NCBI GenBank assembly: GCA_964531325.1
Contig: CAZHCW010000010.1
Coordinates: 62,001 to 126,000, forward strand
Reading direction: 5' to 3'
Source of the DNA: UTCHB3 sp964531325
Lineage (GTDB): Bacteria > Bacteroidota > Ignavibacteria > Ignavibacteriales > Ignavibacteriaceae
DNA length: 64,000 nucleotides
Part shown: positions 35,944 through 44,282 of the stretch, one piece after another
Layout: the number at the start of each line of letters is the position of its first letter
Position numbering within the stretch: the stretch's first letter is position 1
Translations under genes and position numbers: made by a program
Notes under the pieces: generated by a model
Told to the model about the DNA's origin: nothing
Databases searched by the model: none
The model's input: only the letters and a program-made list of their open reading frames with translations

Positions 35944-37065
35944 TTAGATTTTAATAAATATTTTGTATCTGTATAGAATCCACAAAATCCCCAACCAGAA
36001 TGTTATAAACAAAATTGCAAATGCCAGCGATGCATTGTATGGATCAAGATAAGGCAACAGCATTGTTTTATAGATGTATTCTTTTGAGCTAATTTCCACT
36101 CCATCCGGACCGGCAATCTTAATCATACCCATAATCTTTGCCATCAGCCCTGATCCTGCGAATACTGTAATTGCGTTCATCCCATAAACAACAAACGGTT
36201 TTGCCCACTTCTTGTAACCCTGAACATCAACAATCCAATAACAGAATCCAAAAAAAATGAGAGCTATACCTGCAGTATAAACAACATAAGAACTGCTCCA
36301 TAACCCTTTATTCAACGGGAAAAAAATGCTCCAGATCGAACCGAGGAATATAAAAAACGCTCCCGCAGAAAATATCCATGATACCTTTTCTGCGTCACTC
36401 AATTTTGTCCGTAAAAAATGGCCCAGCAATACACCGCTTAAACAAGTGGATATTGCCGGCATTGTTGAGAGAACTCCCTCTGGATCCCAGGTTTTTGATA
36501 CTTTCCACATATGGCCGGCCAAAAGTTGGTTATCAAGCCACGCTGCCAGATTTTTCCCGACTTCGTAATTGGCATACCCTACCCCGGGAACCGGAATTAC
36601 TCCCATTAAAAACCAGTAAAATACCAATAAACCGCCTGTTATATATATTTGGGCTTTCAATGATGTTTTTAAAAAGATCAAAGAAGTAAAAAAATAGACT
36701 ACTGCTATTCGTTGCAAAACCCCCGGAATTCGTATTTCTGAAAAATCGAAGAAGGGAAACCCATTTAAAAACAATCCCACAAGAAATATTATAGCTGCTC
36801 TGCGGAAAATGTTTAATAACAGTTTGGTTTGATCATCTCCCCTCTCTTTTCTTTTAGTAAGGGAGAGTGTGACGGCTACACCCACAATAAACAGAAAGAA
36901 AGGAAATATCCAGTCTGTCGGGGTACACCCGTGCCATTCGGCATGTTTTAGTGGTGCATAAATATTACTCCAGGAACCTGGATTATTTACCATTATCATT
37001 CCGGCGATGGTTAATCCTCTAAAGATATCCAGAGATTCAAGCCGGTTGCTTTTCTTTTCTTCCAT
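35944..37065 (-). CDS. Heparan-alpha-glucosaminide N-acetyltransferase-like membrane protein (NagX/DUF5009)
   Basis: A 373-residue polytopic protein with about ten hydrophobic helices. The start RLESLDIFRGLTIAGMIMVNNPG and the HAEWHGCTPTDWIFPFFLFIVG segment near residue 42 are signatures of the HGSNAT/NagX acyltransferase family; the histidine there is the presumed acetyl carrier by analogy with human HGSNAT. It probably acetylates a sugar across the inner membrane, perhaps glucosamine in wall or polysaccharide turnover. It is a single gene, divergent from the VTT-domain gene. Confidence 0.87.
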   Translation of the reverse strand: MEEKKSNRLESLDIFRGLTIAGMIMVNNPGSWSNIYAPLKHAEWHGCTPTDWIFPFFLFIVGVAVTLSLTKRKERGDDQTKLLLNIFRRAAIIFLVGLFLNGFPFFDFSEIRIPGVLQRIAVVYFFTSLIFLKTSLKAQIYITGGLLVFYWFLMGVIPVPGVGYANYEVGKNLAAWLDNQLLAGHMWKVSKTWDPEGVLSTMPAISTCLSGVLLGHFLRTKLSDAEKVSWIFSAGAFFIFLGSIWSIFFPLNKGLWSSSYVVYTAGIALIFFGFCYWIVDVQGYKKWAKPFVVYGMNAITVFAGSGLMAKIMGMIKIAGPDGVEISSKEYIYKTMLLPYLDPYNASLAFAILFITFWLGILWILYRYKIFIKI

Positions 37066-37154
37066 GTTTTAAGGTCCGTTTAATCAATTAACTTTTTGCT
37101 CATTAGCTCTAACTTTTGCAAATTTAGAGTTTATATTTAAAATATTCCGGATCA

Positions 37155-37769
37155 ATGAAATATCTTAAAAAACTTTACAATTGGATGCTCCACTGGGCAG
37201 AAACACCTTATGGACCGATCGCCCTTTTTCTGCTTGCATTTGCGGAATCATCCTTTTTCCCCATTCCCCCCGATGCACTTTTAATTGCTCTTGTACTGGG
37301 AGCAAAAGCAAAGGCATTTAAATTCGCTTTAAACTGTACCATTGGTTCAGTCCTTGGTGGAATTTTTGGATATATCATTGGATATTTTGTCTGGTGGTCT
37401 TCACCCGGCGAATTTTCCGGTTTGGCAAATTTCTTTTTCTCCTACATCCCAAGTTTCACTCACGAACTGTTTTACGATATTAAAAAGATGTTTGATCTTT
37501 ATAATTTCTGGATCGTGTTTACTGCCGGTTTTACTCCAATTCCCTATAAAGTATTTACCATTGCAGCTGGTGCATTTGATGTAAATTTTGTGATGTTTAT
37601 GCTTGCATCCATCGTAAGCCGCGGAGCAAGATTTTTTCTGGTAGCCACTCTCCTTTGGAAATACGGTGAACCAATTAAAGCATTTATTGATAAATATTTT
37701 GATTGGCTCGCAATCGGATTTACCGTTCTCCTCATAGGTGGATTTGTCGTCATAAAATTGATTTTATAA
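37155..37769 (+). CDS. VTT-domain (SNARE-associated/DedA superfamily, YqaA-like) membrane protein
   Basis: A 204-residue inner-membrane protein with about five helices. The FAESSFFPIPPDALL motif near residue 29 and GSVLGGIFGYIIGYF near 63 match the VTT/DedA family; AGFTPIPYKVFTIAAG near 122 is the second conserved re-entrant segment. The length and the PIPPD form fit the YqaA subgroup. Members of the superfamily move or scramble lipid carriers; the substrate here is unknown. The gene stands alone ahead of a repeat-bearing intergenic region. Confidence 0.87.
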   Translation: MKYLKKLYNWMLHWAETPYGPIALFLLAFAESSFFPIPPDALLIALVLGAKAKAFKFALNCTIGSVLGGIFGYIIGYFVWWSSPGEFSGLANFFFSYIPSFTHELFYDIKKMFDLYNFWIVFTAGFTPIPYKVFTIAAGAFDVNFVMFMLASIVSRGARFFLVATLLWKYGEPIKAFIDKYFDWLAIGFTVLLIGGFVVIKLIL

Positions 37770-37896
37770 CAGGTTAATTTACAGAAACCTGCGATTAAAC
37801 CATATAATATTGGCTTTATTTTTTACTCGAATGTGATTTTTTATTTACTGCGGTAGATTTTAAGGAGGGAATTTACAACGGGATCACCCATCACCC

Positions 37897-37988
37897 AAGT
37901 ACTCATGTTCTCAAGTACTCATGTTCTCAAGTACTCAAACTCTCTGGTTCTGAGGTTCCGAAGTTCTGAGGTTCTGAAGTTCTGAGGT
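37897..37988. repeat. Intergenic tandem repeat of 8-nt words, related to the one near 0.8 kb
   Basis: Two exact copies of AAGTACTCATGTTCTC (37897-37912, 37913-37928) and a variant (37929-37944) are followed by the 16-nt unit GAGGTTCCGAAGTTCT (37952-37967) and GAGGTTCTGAAGTTCT (37968-37983). The words are the reverse complement of, or close to, those at 715-840. The rest of the 282-bp gap (37770-38051) contains only AT-rich sequence and the terminator of the next gene. Confidence 0.9.
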
Positions 37989-38020
37989 TAAAAAAAAAGA
38001 CTCCCTCTTTCGAAGGAGTC
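37989..38020 (-). terminator. Terminator of the T9SS-sorted protein gene
   Basis: On the minus strand GACTCC pairs with GGAGTC (38015-38020 with 37999-38004) around a 10-nt loop and is followed by nine T residues. It lies 31 bp beyond the stop codon at 38052. Confidence 0.75.
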
Positions 38021-38051
38021 CCTTGGTCGAAGTATTGTTGAAAAGAGGATA

Positions 38052-39635
38052 CTATTTCAACAAGCTCATTTTACGGGTGATTTTTACAGCACCTGATTCA
38101 AGAGTATAAATATACATGCCGCTCGAAAGCCTGCTTGCATCAAAATCTGCAACAAAACTACCTGCTGACCTATAACCATTAACCAGTTCAGCAACCTGCT
38201 GTCCAAGAACATTGTAAACTGAAAGTTTTACATTTCCCGGCTCTGCAACAGAAAAATTAATCTTTGTTGAAGGGTTGAATGGATTAGGAAAATTTTGGGA
38301 AAGTTCAAATTTTACAGGAATATCTGAACCCGATTCTTTAACGGAGGTTGGTGCCTCAAATCTTGCCCATCCTGCTGTCCAATCAGTTGTTCCAAAAGCT
38401 CCTCTAAAGGTAGCTGTCTGATCAAAGAATCCATCTGCAGGCGGAACTACTCCACCGGTTAACAAGGGTGAACCAACCTGTAGTGTCGCTTTTGGCGAAC
38501 CACTGTTGAATGGATCTACCATCTGAGCTTCGGCAGCTGAAGTAAGGATAACACTGTTCATGGTAGTTGTAAACCATGTGTTGATATTAAAGGAATTGTT
38601 TGATCTGGCTGTGTCAAGCGATTTTGTGGTTTGAGCAACTACCGAGTTTTTAATATACATGGTACCGTTTACAGCGCCATTTATTGTACCAAGGTTCTCG
38701 AGAAGTACTCCTGTCGGCCATCCAACAATTACGGCATTATTAATTTTATTCTGAGAATTTCTTCTGAGATGCATACCTCTTTTGTAGTTAGAGTTTATGC
38801 TTGCACCGGTCTGGCTAATAGGTCCAATAAGAGAAACATTAAACCACTCGGGAGATGTAAGTGGAGTGTTGTTTGAACCGGTACCGTCATTATCCGATTC
38901 AAAACCGTTTGATCCCGACTGATCAGCTACAGCAGGATCACGGAAAGAAACGAGAAATTGGAGTTTGCCACTGTAACCGAAGTCAGTATCAAAATCATCA
39001 TCCCACCCTTTATAGGCGATAAGATGTTTTGCATTCACATTGCCACCAAAAAACTCAAACGAATCGTCACCTGAATAACTTACCTGAATGTAATCAAGGA
39101 CAGTGCCTCTGCCAACCCCACCACAAGTGAGACCGTTAATCTCATTATTCTGGCTGAAAGCGATACCGGGGTATTCGATTCTAACATATCTAAGTACACC
39201 ACTGTTATCATCGGCATTGGTTCCACCGTATGTATCGCCCGGACCTTCAATCGCTGTAGTTCCGCCCGGTACATTTATCGGTGCATTACCAAGTAAAATG
39301 ATTCCACCCCAGTCACCATAAGTTGGTGGTCTGCTCGCTCCCGGTTTTGTGAACTCTGAAGTGAACACAATCGGAGAATTTTGTGTACCTTCAGCTATCA
39401 CTTTTCCACCCGGCTTAACTATCAGAGTACCCTGTGAACTATTTTCACCATAGATAACTGTTCCTGCTTCTATTGTGAGTGTAGCCCCAGACTGCACTCT
39501 TACAAAACCCTGTAGAAGATATGTGTTGTTCGCAGTAAGGGTAGTGTTGGTAGTTATATCCCCTTGTAATGGGATCTGTGCATAAACTGAAGTGGCTGCC
39601 AACAAGGTGACCATAAGAACGAATACTTTAGACAT
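38052..39635 (-). CDS. T9SS-sorted secreted protein paired with a TonB-dependent receptor
   Basis: A 527-residue exported protein. The signal peptide (VFVLMVTLLAATSVYAQ) is followed by a beta-helical-looking region with ATLTIEAGTVIYGE, GTLIVKPGGKVIAEG and IVFTSEFTKPG near residues 40-90. Then come GDWGGIILLGNAPIN and NEINGLTCGGVGRGT with WDDDFDTDFGYSGKLQF. The last 90 residues are a type A sorting domain (NFPNPFNPSTKI, VYNVLGQQV, terminal KMSLLK). The ATG at 39635 has GAGG upstream; the open frame above it overlaps the receptor gene. It follows the receptor by 28 bp, and I recall such pairs in other Bacteroidota. The ligand is unknown. Confidence 0.87.
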   Translation of the reverse strand: MSKVFVLMVTLLAATSVYAQIPLQGDITTNTTLTANNTYLLQGFVRVQSGATLTIEAGTVIYGENSSQGTLIVKPGGKVIAEGTQNSPIVFTSEFTKPGASRPPTYGDWGGIILLGNAPINVPGGTTAIEGPGDTYGGTNADDNSGVLRYVRIEYPGIAFSQNNEINGLTCGGVGRGTVLDYIQVSYSGDDSFEFFGGNVNAKHLIAYKGWDDDFDTDFGYSGKLQFLVSFRDPAVADQSGSNGFESDNDGTGSNNTPLTSPEWFNVSLIGPISQTGASINSNYKRGMHLRRNSQNKINNAVIVGWPTGVLLENLGTINGAVNGTMYIKNSVVAQTTKSLDTARSNNSFNINTWFTTTMNSVILTSAAEAQMVDPFNSGSPKATLQVGSPLLTGGVVPPADGFFDQTATFRGAFGTTDWTAGWARFEAPTSVKESGSDIPVKFELSQNFPNPFNPSTKINFSVAEPGNVKLSVYNVLGQQVAELVNGYRSAGSFVADFDASRLSSGMYIYTLESGAVKITRKMSLLK

Positions 39636-39663
39636 GTTGCCTCTTTTTTGTTGTTTGTTTGAA

Positions 39664-42441
39664 TTAAAACTTGTACGAAACTCCAAGTGAAACATCACTC
39701 CCTTTTTTAATTCGAAGTGCAGTCTTGTCTCCTCCCGGAGCTCGCTGAATGTAAAGATAATCTTGTGCAAGAATGTCTTTGACTACAAATTTGAGTGTGA
39801 GCGAGTTAAATAACTGCTTTGAAATCGAAAAGTCAACCTGGTCTCTCGGCAATTCTATTACATCACCAAGCCCTCCAAATCCAACTTTATCGATCTTTTG
39901 ACCAACTTTATTATAAACCAATGAAGCAGAAATTCCATTTTCATATCCGTCATAGTATAGTCCGGAATTAAATACATATTCGGCTTGTCCCTGCATTGGT
40001 CTTTTTGTCTCCTGATAAGTTGAACCATTGGATGAAGCTGCCTGATCAAATTCCACATCTGACCTGATAAAACTTGCATTACCTGAAAAGGAGAGTTCAT
40101 TAAACAGAGGAGAAATAAAATCAAGCGATTTCCTGACCTCTAATTCGATACCATAATTATTTGCAGTTTTTGCGTTTCTAAATGATCTTATAGGCTCAAA
40201 CGAGGAAGAGGGAAGAAATACCTGTTCGATAGGATCGTTAAACTGTTTGTAAAAAAAGCTTACAGCAATCAGATCGGAAGCTCTCTGTGGGTAAAACTCG
40301 TATCTGAAATCAAAATTATTAATCAACGATCTTTTTAGATCAACATTTCCTTGAACTATTTCATTTTGAATAAAATCGTAATAACTGAATGGTGCCAGCT
40401 CACGGAATTCAGGTCTTGCGAGTGTTTTTGAAAATGCCGCTCTAACATTCATGTTGTTGGTTGGCTGCCATGTAAGTGTAATACTTGGCAAAACATCATG
40501 ATATTCAGGGGAAATTTTTACATCAGAGTTTGTAAGCGATTTTGAACTAAGCGCTTGTTTCGAATATTCATAACGGGCACCCGTTACTATTTTAATTTTA
40601 TTTAAGAGAGTGAAATCAAAAGCGATGTAGGTGCCGGTAACATTTTGGCTTGAAACATAAGAATCGGATGGTTTGGTAATTTCTGTAATTTCAATGAAAT
40701 TTGGGCCAAAATTTTCAGCTATGAAAATTTGATCAACAGAACCCATCAGAATGCTGTCTTTTTTTGCAAAATTACCACCCGGTTTATTCTTAAATCCAAA
40801 GCTCCGTGCATCAAAGTTCCTGTCCTTATAATCGATGGCGAAACCGGTTTTTATGGATGGAAGTGAAGGATCTTCAAATGGTGTAAATGTAAGATCGAGA
40901 CTTACACCTTTGTTTTTATCGAGAAGTTTTCCAAAATATCGGGTTGCAAGACTCTGATCGAGCTGGAATCTTAGTGGTTCTTCCTCATCCAATGGTTTGG
41001 AATAGAGATACCTTCTGGCATCGGGTTCATCTCTTTCAGATTGTGCAAAATTTGCATTCCACTCTATCTTTAATCCATTCAAAAGTTCGATGAAATGTTC
41101 ACCGATTAATTGTGTGGAGAAAAGATTTCTTGTTACATATCTAAGAGAAGTTTGATCGCGGAAATCTGGATTATAATAGTAAGGTCCCGAGTAGTGTGTA
41201 ACTTCATCATCTGCATTTTGATTGTAGAGATTTTTAAGACTTATTTTGTTATTAAGACCTATGCGGTAAGAGAAATTCAGTAATCCCCCAATCATCACTG
41301 AATTTCTGTAGTTATTACCGCTGTATTCATATCTTGGACCGGCGAAAGTGTAATTATTTCTTTCAATTTCCTGAGATTCGTTTGAATTTGAATATGTGAT
41401 TGAAGCGATATATCCTAATATGTGACCCTCAAAAAGGTTGAATTTGTCACCAAATGATAAATTCATACTGCTGTTAACGGGTAAACTTGTTTTTTCAGTA
41501 GCCCATTTATTACTAAATGATCTTCCAACCTCCTGAAGAAAAGCCGGGTCGTTTGTTGCCAATTTGCCTGATGGAACGATTGAGGGAAGAGCCCTTGTTC
41601 CGTCATCGTTGGCAAGCCATCTCCTTCCACCTGAATATGTGAGAGCGTCTTTGCCGGTACCAAATGTGTTATAAGATGAAGACATTCCATAATTCACAAA
41701 AAATTTCTCGGGAAACTCGATAGTTTTTATCTGGACAAGACCACCCGAAAAATCAGCCGGTTTGTCAGGTGAAAATGTTTTGGAAGTGATGATACTCTCA
41801 ATAAGATTTGCAGGGAAAATATCATAAGAGAAACTTTTCTTTTCGGGTTCAGTACTTGGAAGATTTGCACCGTTAAGAAGTGTGTTATTGTATCTGTCAC
41901 CAACACCTCTGATATAGGCAAATTTCCCATCGCTTATAGTAACACCGGTCATTTTTTTAAGAACATCGGTACCATCTGAACTGTTTGTTTTACTTATCAT
42001 ATCTCCGGAGATTCCGTCAATAATGTCAAGTGAGTTTTTCTGATTTTTCACTAAACTCGCATCAGAATTTTGGAGTGCTTCAGCGGTTACCACTACTTCT
42101 TGCATGGTTTGTGCTGAACTTTCAAGTGCCACATCAATTTTAATTGTTTCCCCTGACTTCACTTCAACCGCTTCAACCCTAAGTGGATTGTAAGAGATAT
42201 ATGTGAATTTCAGGTTGTACTTCCCAATCGGAAGATTTTTGATTGAATAATTACCATCAAGATCTGCGGTTGCGCCAAATCTTGTCCCCTCAATAATAAC
42301 ATTCGCACCGGTGAGAATTTCATTTCCGGTTTTCCCCAGAATTTTGCCTGAGATCGTACCGGTCTGCGAATAAACTATTGAACTTAAAATTGTTATAAAA
42401 GCTAAAAGCCTCATAAACCTGTTGTTTGTAGAATGAAACAT
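39664..42441 (-). CDS. TonB-dependent receptor
   Basis: A 925-residue outer-membrane receptor. A signal peptide (RLLAFITILSSIVYSQ) leads to a carboxypeptidase-regulatory-like domain with GANVIIEGTRFGATADLDGNY. The plug then has IDGISGDMISKTNSSDGTDVLKK-type sequence, DGKFAYIRGVGDRYNNTLLNGA and PSTEPEKKSFSYDIFP. The barrel ends in VSLGVSYKF with the terminal aromatic. The plug resembles receptors that are annotated as outer-membrane receptor for Fe or sugars, without a SusD. Three ATGs are in frame (42453, 42441, 42414); 42441 has GAGG at a good distance. The partner T9SS-sorted protein follows in the same operon. Confidence 0.9.
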   Translation of the reverse strand: MFHSTNNRFMRLLAFITILSSIVYSQTGTISGKILGKTGNEILTGANVIIEGTRFGATADLDGNYSIKNLPIGKYNLKFTYISYNPLRVEAVEVKSGETIKIDVALESSAQTMQEVVVTAEALQNSDASLVKNQKNSLDIIDGISGDMISKTNSSDGTDVLKKMTGVTISDGKFAYIRGVGDRYNNTLLNGANLPSTEPEKKSFSYDIFPANLIESIITSKTFSPDKPADFSGGLVQIKTIEFPEKFFVNYGMSSSYNTFGTGKDALTYSGGRRWLANDDGTRALPSIVPSGKLATNDPAFLQEVGRSFSNKWATEKTSLPVNSSMNLSFGDKFNLFEGHILGYIASITYSNSNESQEIERNNYTFAGPRYEYSGNNYRNSVMIGGLLNFSYRIGLNNKISLKNLYNQNADDEVTHYSGPYYYNPDFRDQTSLRYVTRNLFSTQLIGEHFIELLNGLKIEWNANFAQSERDEPDARRYLYSKPLDEEEPLRFQLDQSLATRYFGKLLDKNKGVSLDLTFTPFEDPSLPSIKTGFAIDYKDRNFDARSFGFKNKPGGNFAKKDSILMGSVDQIFIAENFGPNFIEITEITKPSDSYVSSQNVTGTYIAFDFTLLNKIKIVTGARYEYSKQALSSKSLTNSDVKISPEYHDVLPSITLTWQPTNNMNVRAAFSKTLARPEFRELAPFSYYDFIQNEIVQGNVDLKRSLINNFDFRYEFYPQRASDLIAVSFFYKQFNDPIEQVFLPSSSFEPIRSFRNAKTANNYGIELEVRKSLDFISPLFNELSFSGNASFIRSDVEFDQAASSNGSTYQETKRPMQGQAEYVFNSGLYYDGYENGISASLVYNKVGQKIDKVGFGGLGDVIELPRDQVDFSISKQLFNSLTLKFVVKDILAQDYLYIQRAPGGDKTALRIKKGSDVSLGVSYKF

Positions 42442-42638
42442 TTTTTTCCTCATATTTTTTTTCTTCGACGGTTCAAATTTCGCCCTTGAATATTAAGATA
42501 ATGTTAAGCCATCTTTATCGATTTGTTAAATCAAGTTCATGCAAAACACTTTTCCGGTGAAAATGTAACTTCCTCATCCGTTACTCACTATCTTCCAATT
42601 ATTTATATTGCATGTTCTATTAATAAAAAATTGGTACA

Positions 42639-44282
42639 ATGAAGATTGCAGTTTGTCAGATAAATCCGGTAATTGGAGATATCAACGGAAACAAAGAGAA
42701 AATACTTAAGGGGTACCAAAAGGCAACGGAAGACGGTGCAGATATTGCTGTCTTTCCGGAACTCTCTCTTACAGGCTACCCCCCTCTCGATTTTGTGGAA
42801 AAAAAGGCTTTTAGAGCCATGGTCAATAAAACAAATCTTGAACTGGCATCTGCCACCAATAAAAAAACAGCATTAATCTTTGGCTCAATTACAGAGTTTG
42901 AAGATAATGTGGGTACCAACATCGAAAACAGTTCACTTTTTTGCATTGATGGAAAAATTTTTGTTATTCAGAATAAATCTCTCATACCAAATTATGATGT
43001 TTTTGATGAGGTTCGTTATTTTGAATCAGCCTCCGAAGCTAAAGTTTTTCGTTTTCGAGGTGAAACCATCGGGCTTTCGATTTGTGAAGATATCTGGAAT
43101 GATGAAGACTATTGGAAAAAAAGGATGTATCCTGTAGATCCTGTTAGAGAACAGGTTCAAAAAGGGGCAACACTCCTTATTAATATCTCTGCCAGTCCCT
43201 ATTCGTATGGGAAAAGGAATGCAAGATTTAAAATGCTCTCCACTCTTACCAAACATGACAGAGTAAAATTGGTTTATACATGTTGCGCCGCCGCTCAAAC
43301 TGAATTGATTTTTGATGGTGCCAGTATGTGTTTTGATGAAGATGGAAATCTTTCAAAGTTGGGGAAAACATTTTGTGAAGATTATTTCATTTATGATACC
43401 CAAATTAAATATCCACCAATTTTAAAAGTTGAATCCTCTTTTGAGGAGGAGGTTCATAATGCCCTGATTTTCGGACTAAAAGATTATTGTAACAAACTTA
43501 ATTTTAAAACAATTTGTTTAGGATTAAGCGGGGGTATTGATTCTGCAATTGTTGCCTATTTTGCAGTGAAAGCATTGAACAAGGATAGCGTTTTTGTAAC
43601 TCTGATGCCATCAGAGTTTTCCTCTGAAGGAAGTATTGCCGATTCACTGAAACTTGTTGAAAAACTGGGCATCAAACATAATATAATCCCGATTCAACCC
43701 GTGTTCGAAACTGTAAAACAGATGCTTGACCCTGTATTTAATAATAAACCGGAGGATGTTACTGAAGAAAACATGCAGTCCCGAATTAGAGGGCTCTACA
43801 TGATGGCACTCAGTAATAAATTTAATCACCTCCTTGTAACAACAGGAAATAAATCTGAACTTGCCACAGGTTATGCTACTCTTTATGGCGATATGTGTGG
43901 AGGGCTTGCCATTATCGGTGATGTCTATAAAACCGATGTTTACAGACTGTGTGAATATATTAACAGGGATGAGGAAATTCTGCCAAGAGAGATTATTGAT
44001 AAAGTCCCTTCGGCAGAACTTAGACCAAATCAAACGGATCAGGATTCCCTTCCGCCTTATCCTGTCCTCGATAAAATTTTAAGATCGTATTTGGAAGAAA
44101 ACAAGGAGCTCGACGAGATAGCTCCCGAGATTGGCGATAGAGAACTTGTAAAAAAGATGCTTAACCTCGTTGATCGTAATGAATTTAAACGCAAACAGGG
44201 CGCACCCGTTTTGCGCGTTTCTAATAAAGCTTTTGGTTATGGAAGAAGATTCCCAATAGTTCAAAGATGGAGTAGAGAATGA
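42639..44282 (+). CDS. nadE: Glutamine-dependent NAD+ synthase
   Basis: Amidates nicotinic acid adenine dinucleotide to NAD+. At 547 residues it is the two-domain form. The N-terminal nitrilase-type glutaminase has the triad Glu in FPELSLTGYPPLDF (near residue 46), a lysine in QNKSLIPNYDVFDE (near 113) and the cysteine in LSICEDIWND (near 149). The C-terminal ATP-pyrophosphatase synthetase domain has LGLSGGIDSAIVA near 297 and TGNKSELATGYATLYGD near 405. It overlaps dsbD by 4 nt (ATGA). Confidence 0.95.
   Translation: MKIAVCQINPVIGDINGNKEKILKGYQKATEDGADIAVFPELSLTGYPPLDFVEKKAFRAMVNKTNLELASATNKKTALIFGSITEFEDNVGTNIENSSLFCIDGKIFVIQNKSLIPNYDVFDEVRYFESASEAKVFRFRGETIGLSICEDIWNDEDYWKKRMYPVDPVREQVQKGATLLINISASPYSYGKRNARFKMLSTLTKHDRVKLVYTCCAAAQTELIFDGASMCFDEDGNLSKLGKTFCEDYFIYDTQIKYPPILKVESSFEEEVHNALIFGLKDYCNKLNFKTICLGLSGGIDSAIVAYFAVKALNKDSVFVTLMPSEFSSEGSIADSLKLVEKLGIKHNIIPIQPVFETVKQMLDPVFNNKPEDVTEENMQSRIRGLYMMALSNKFNHLLVTTGNKSELATGYATLYGDMCGGLAIIGDVYKTDVYRLCEYINRDEEILPREIIDKVPSAELRPNQTDQDSLPPYPVLDKILRSYLEENKELDEIAPEIGDRELVKKMLNLVDRNEFKRKQGAPVLRVSNKAFGYGRRFPIVQRWSRE

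Noticed and set aside
37774..37796. Hairpin CAGGTT/AACCTG after the VTT-domain gene as terminator
   Set aside because: The stem is only 6 bp and no T tract follows.
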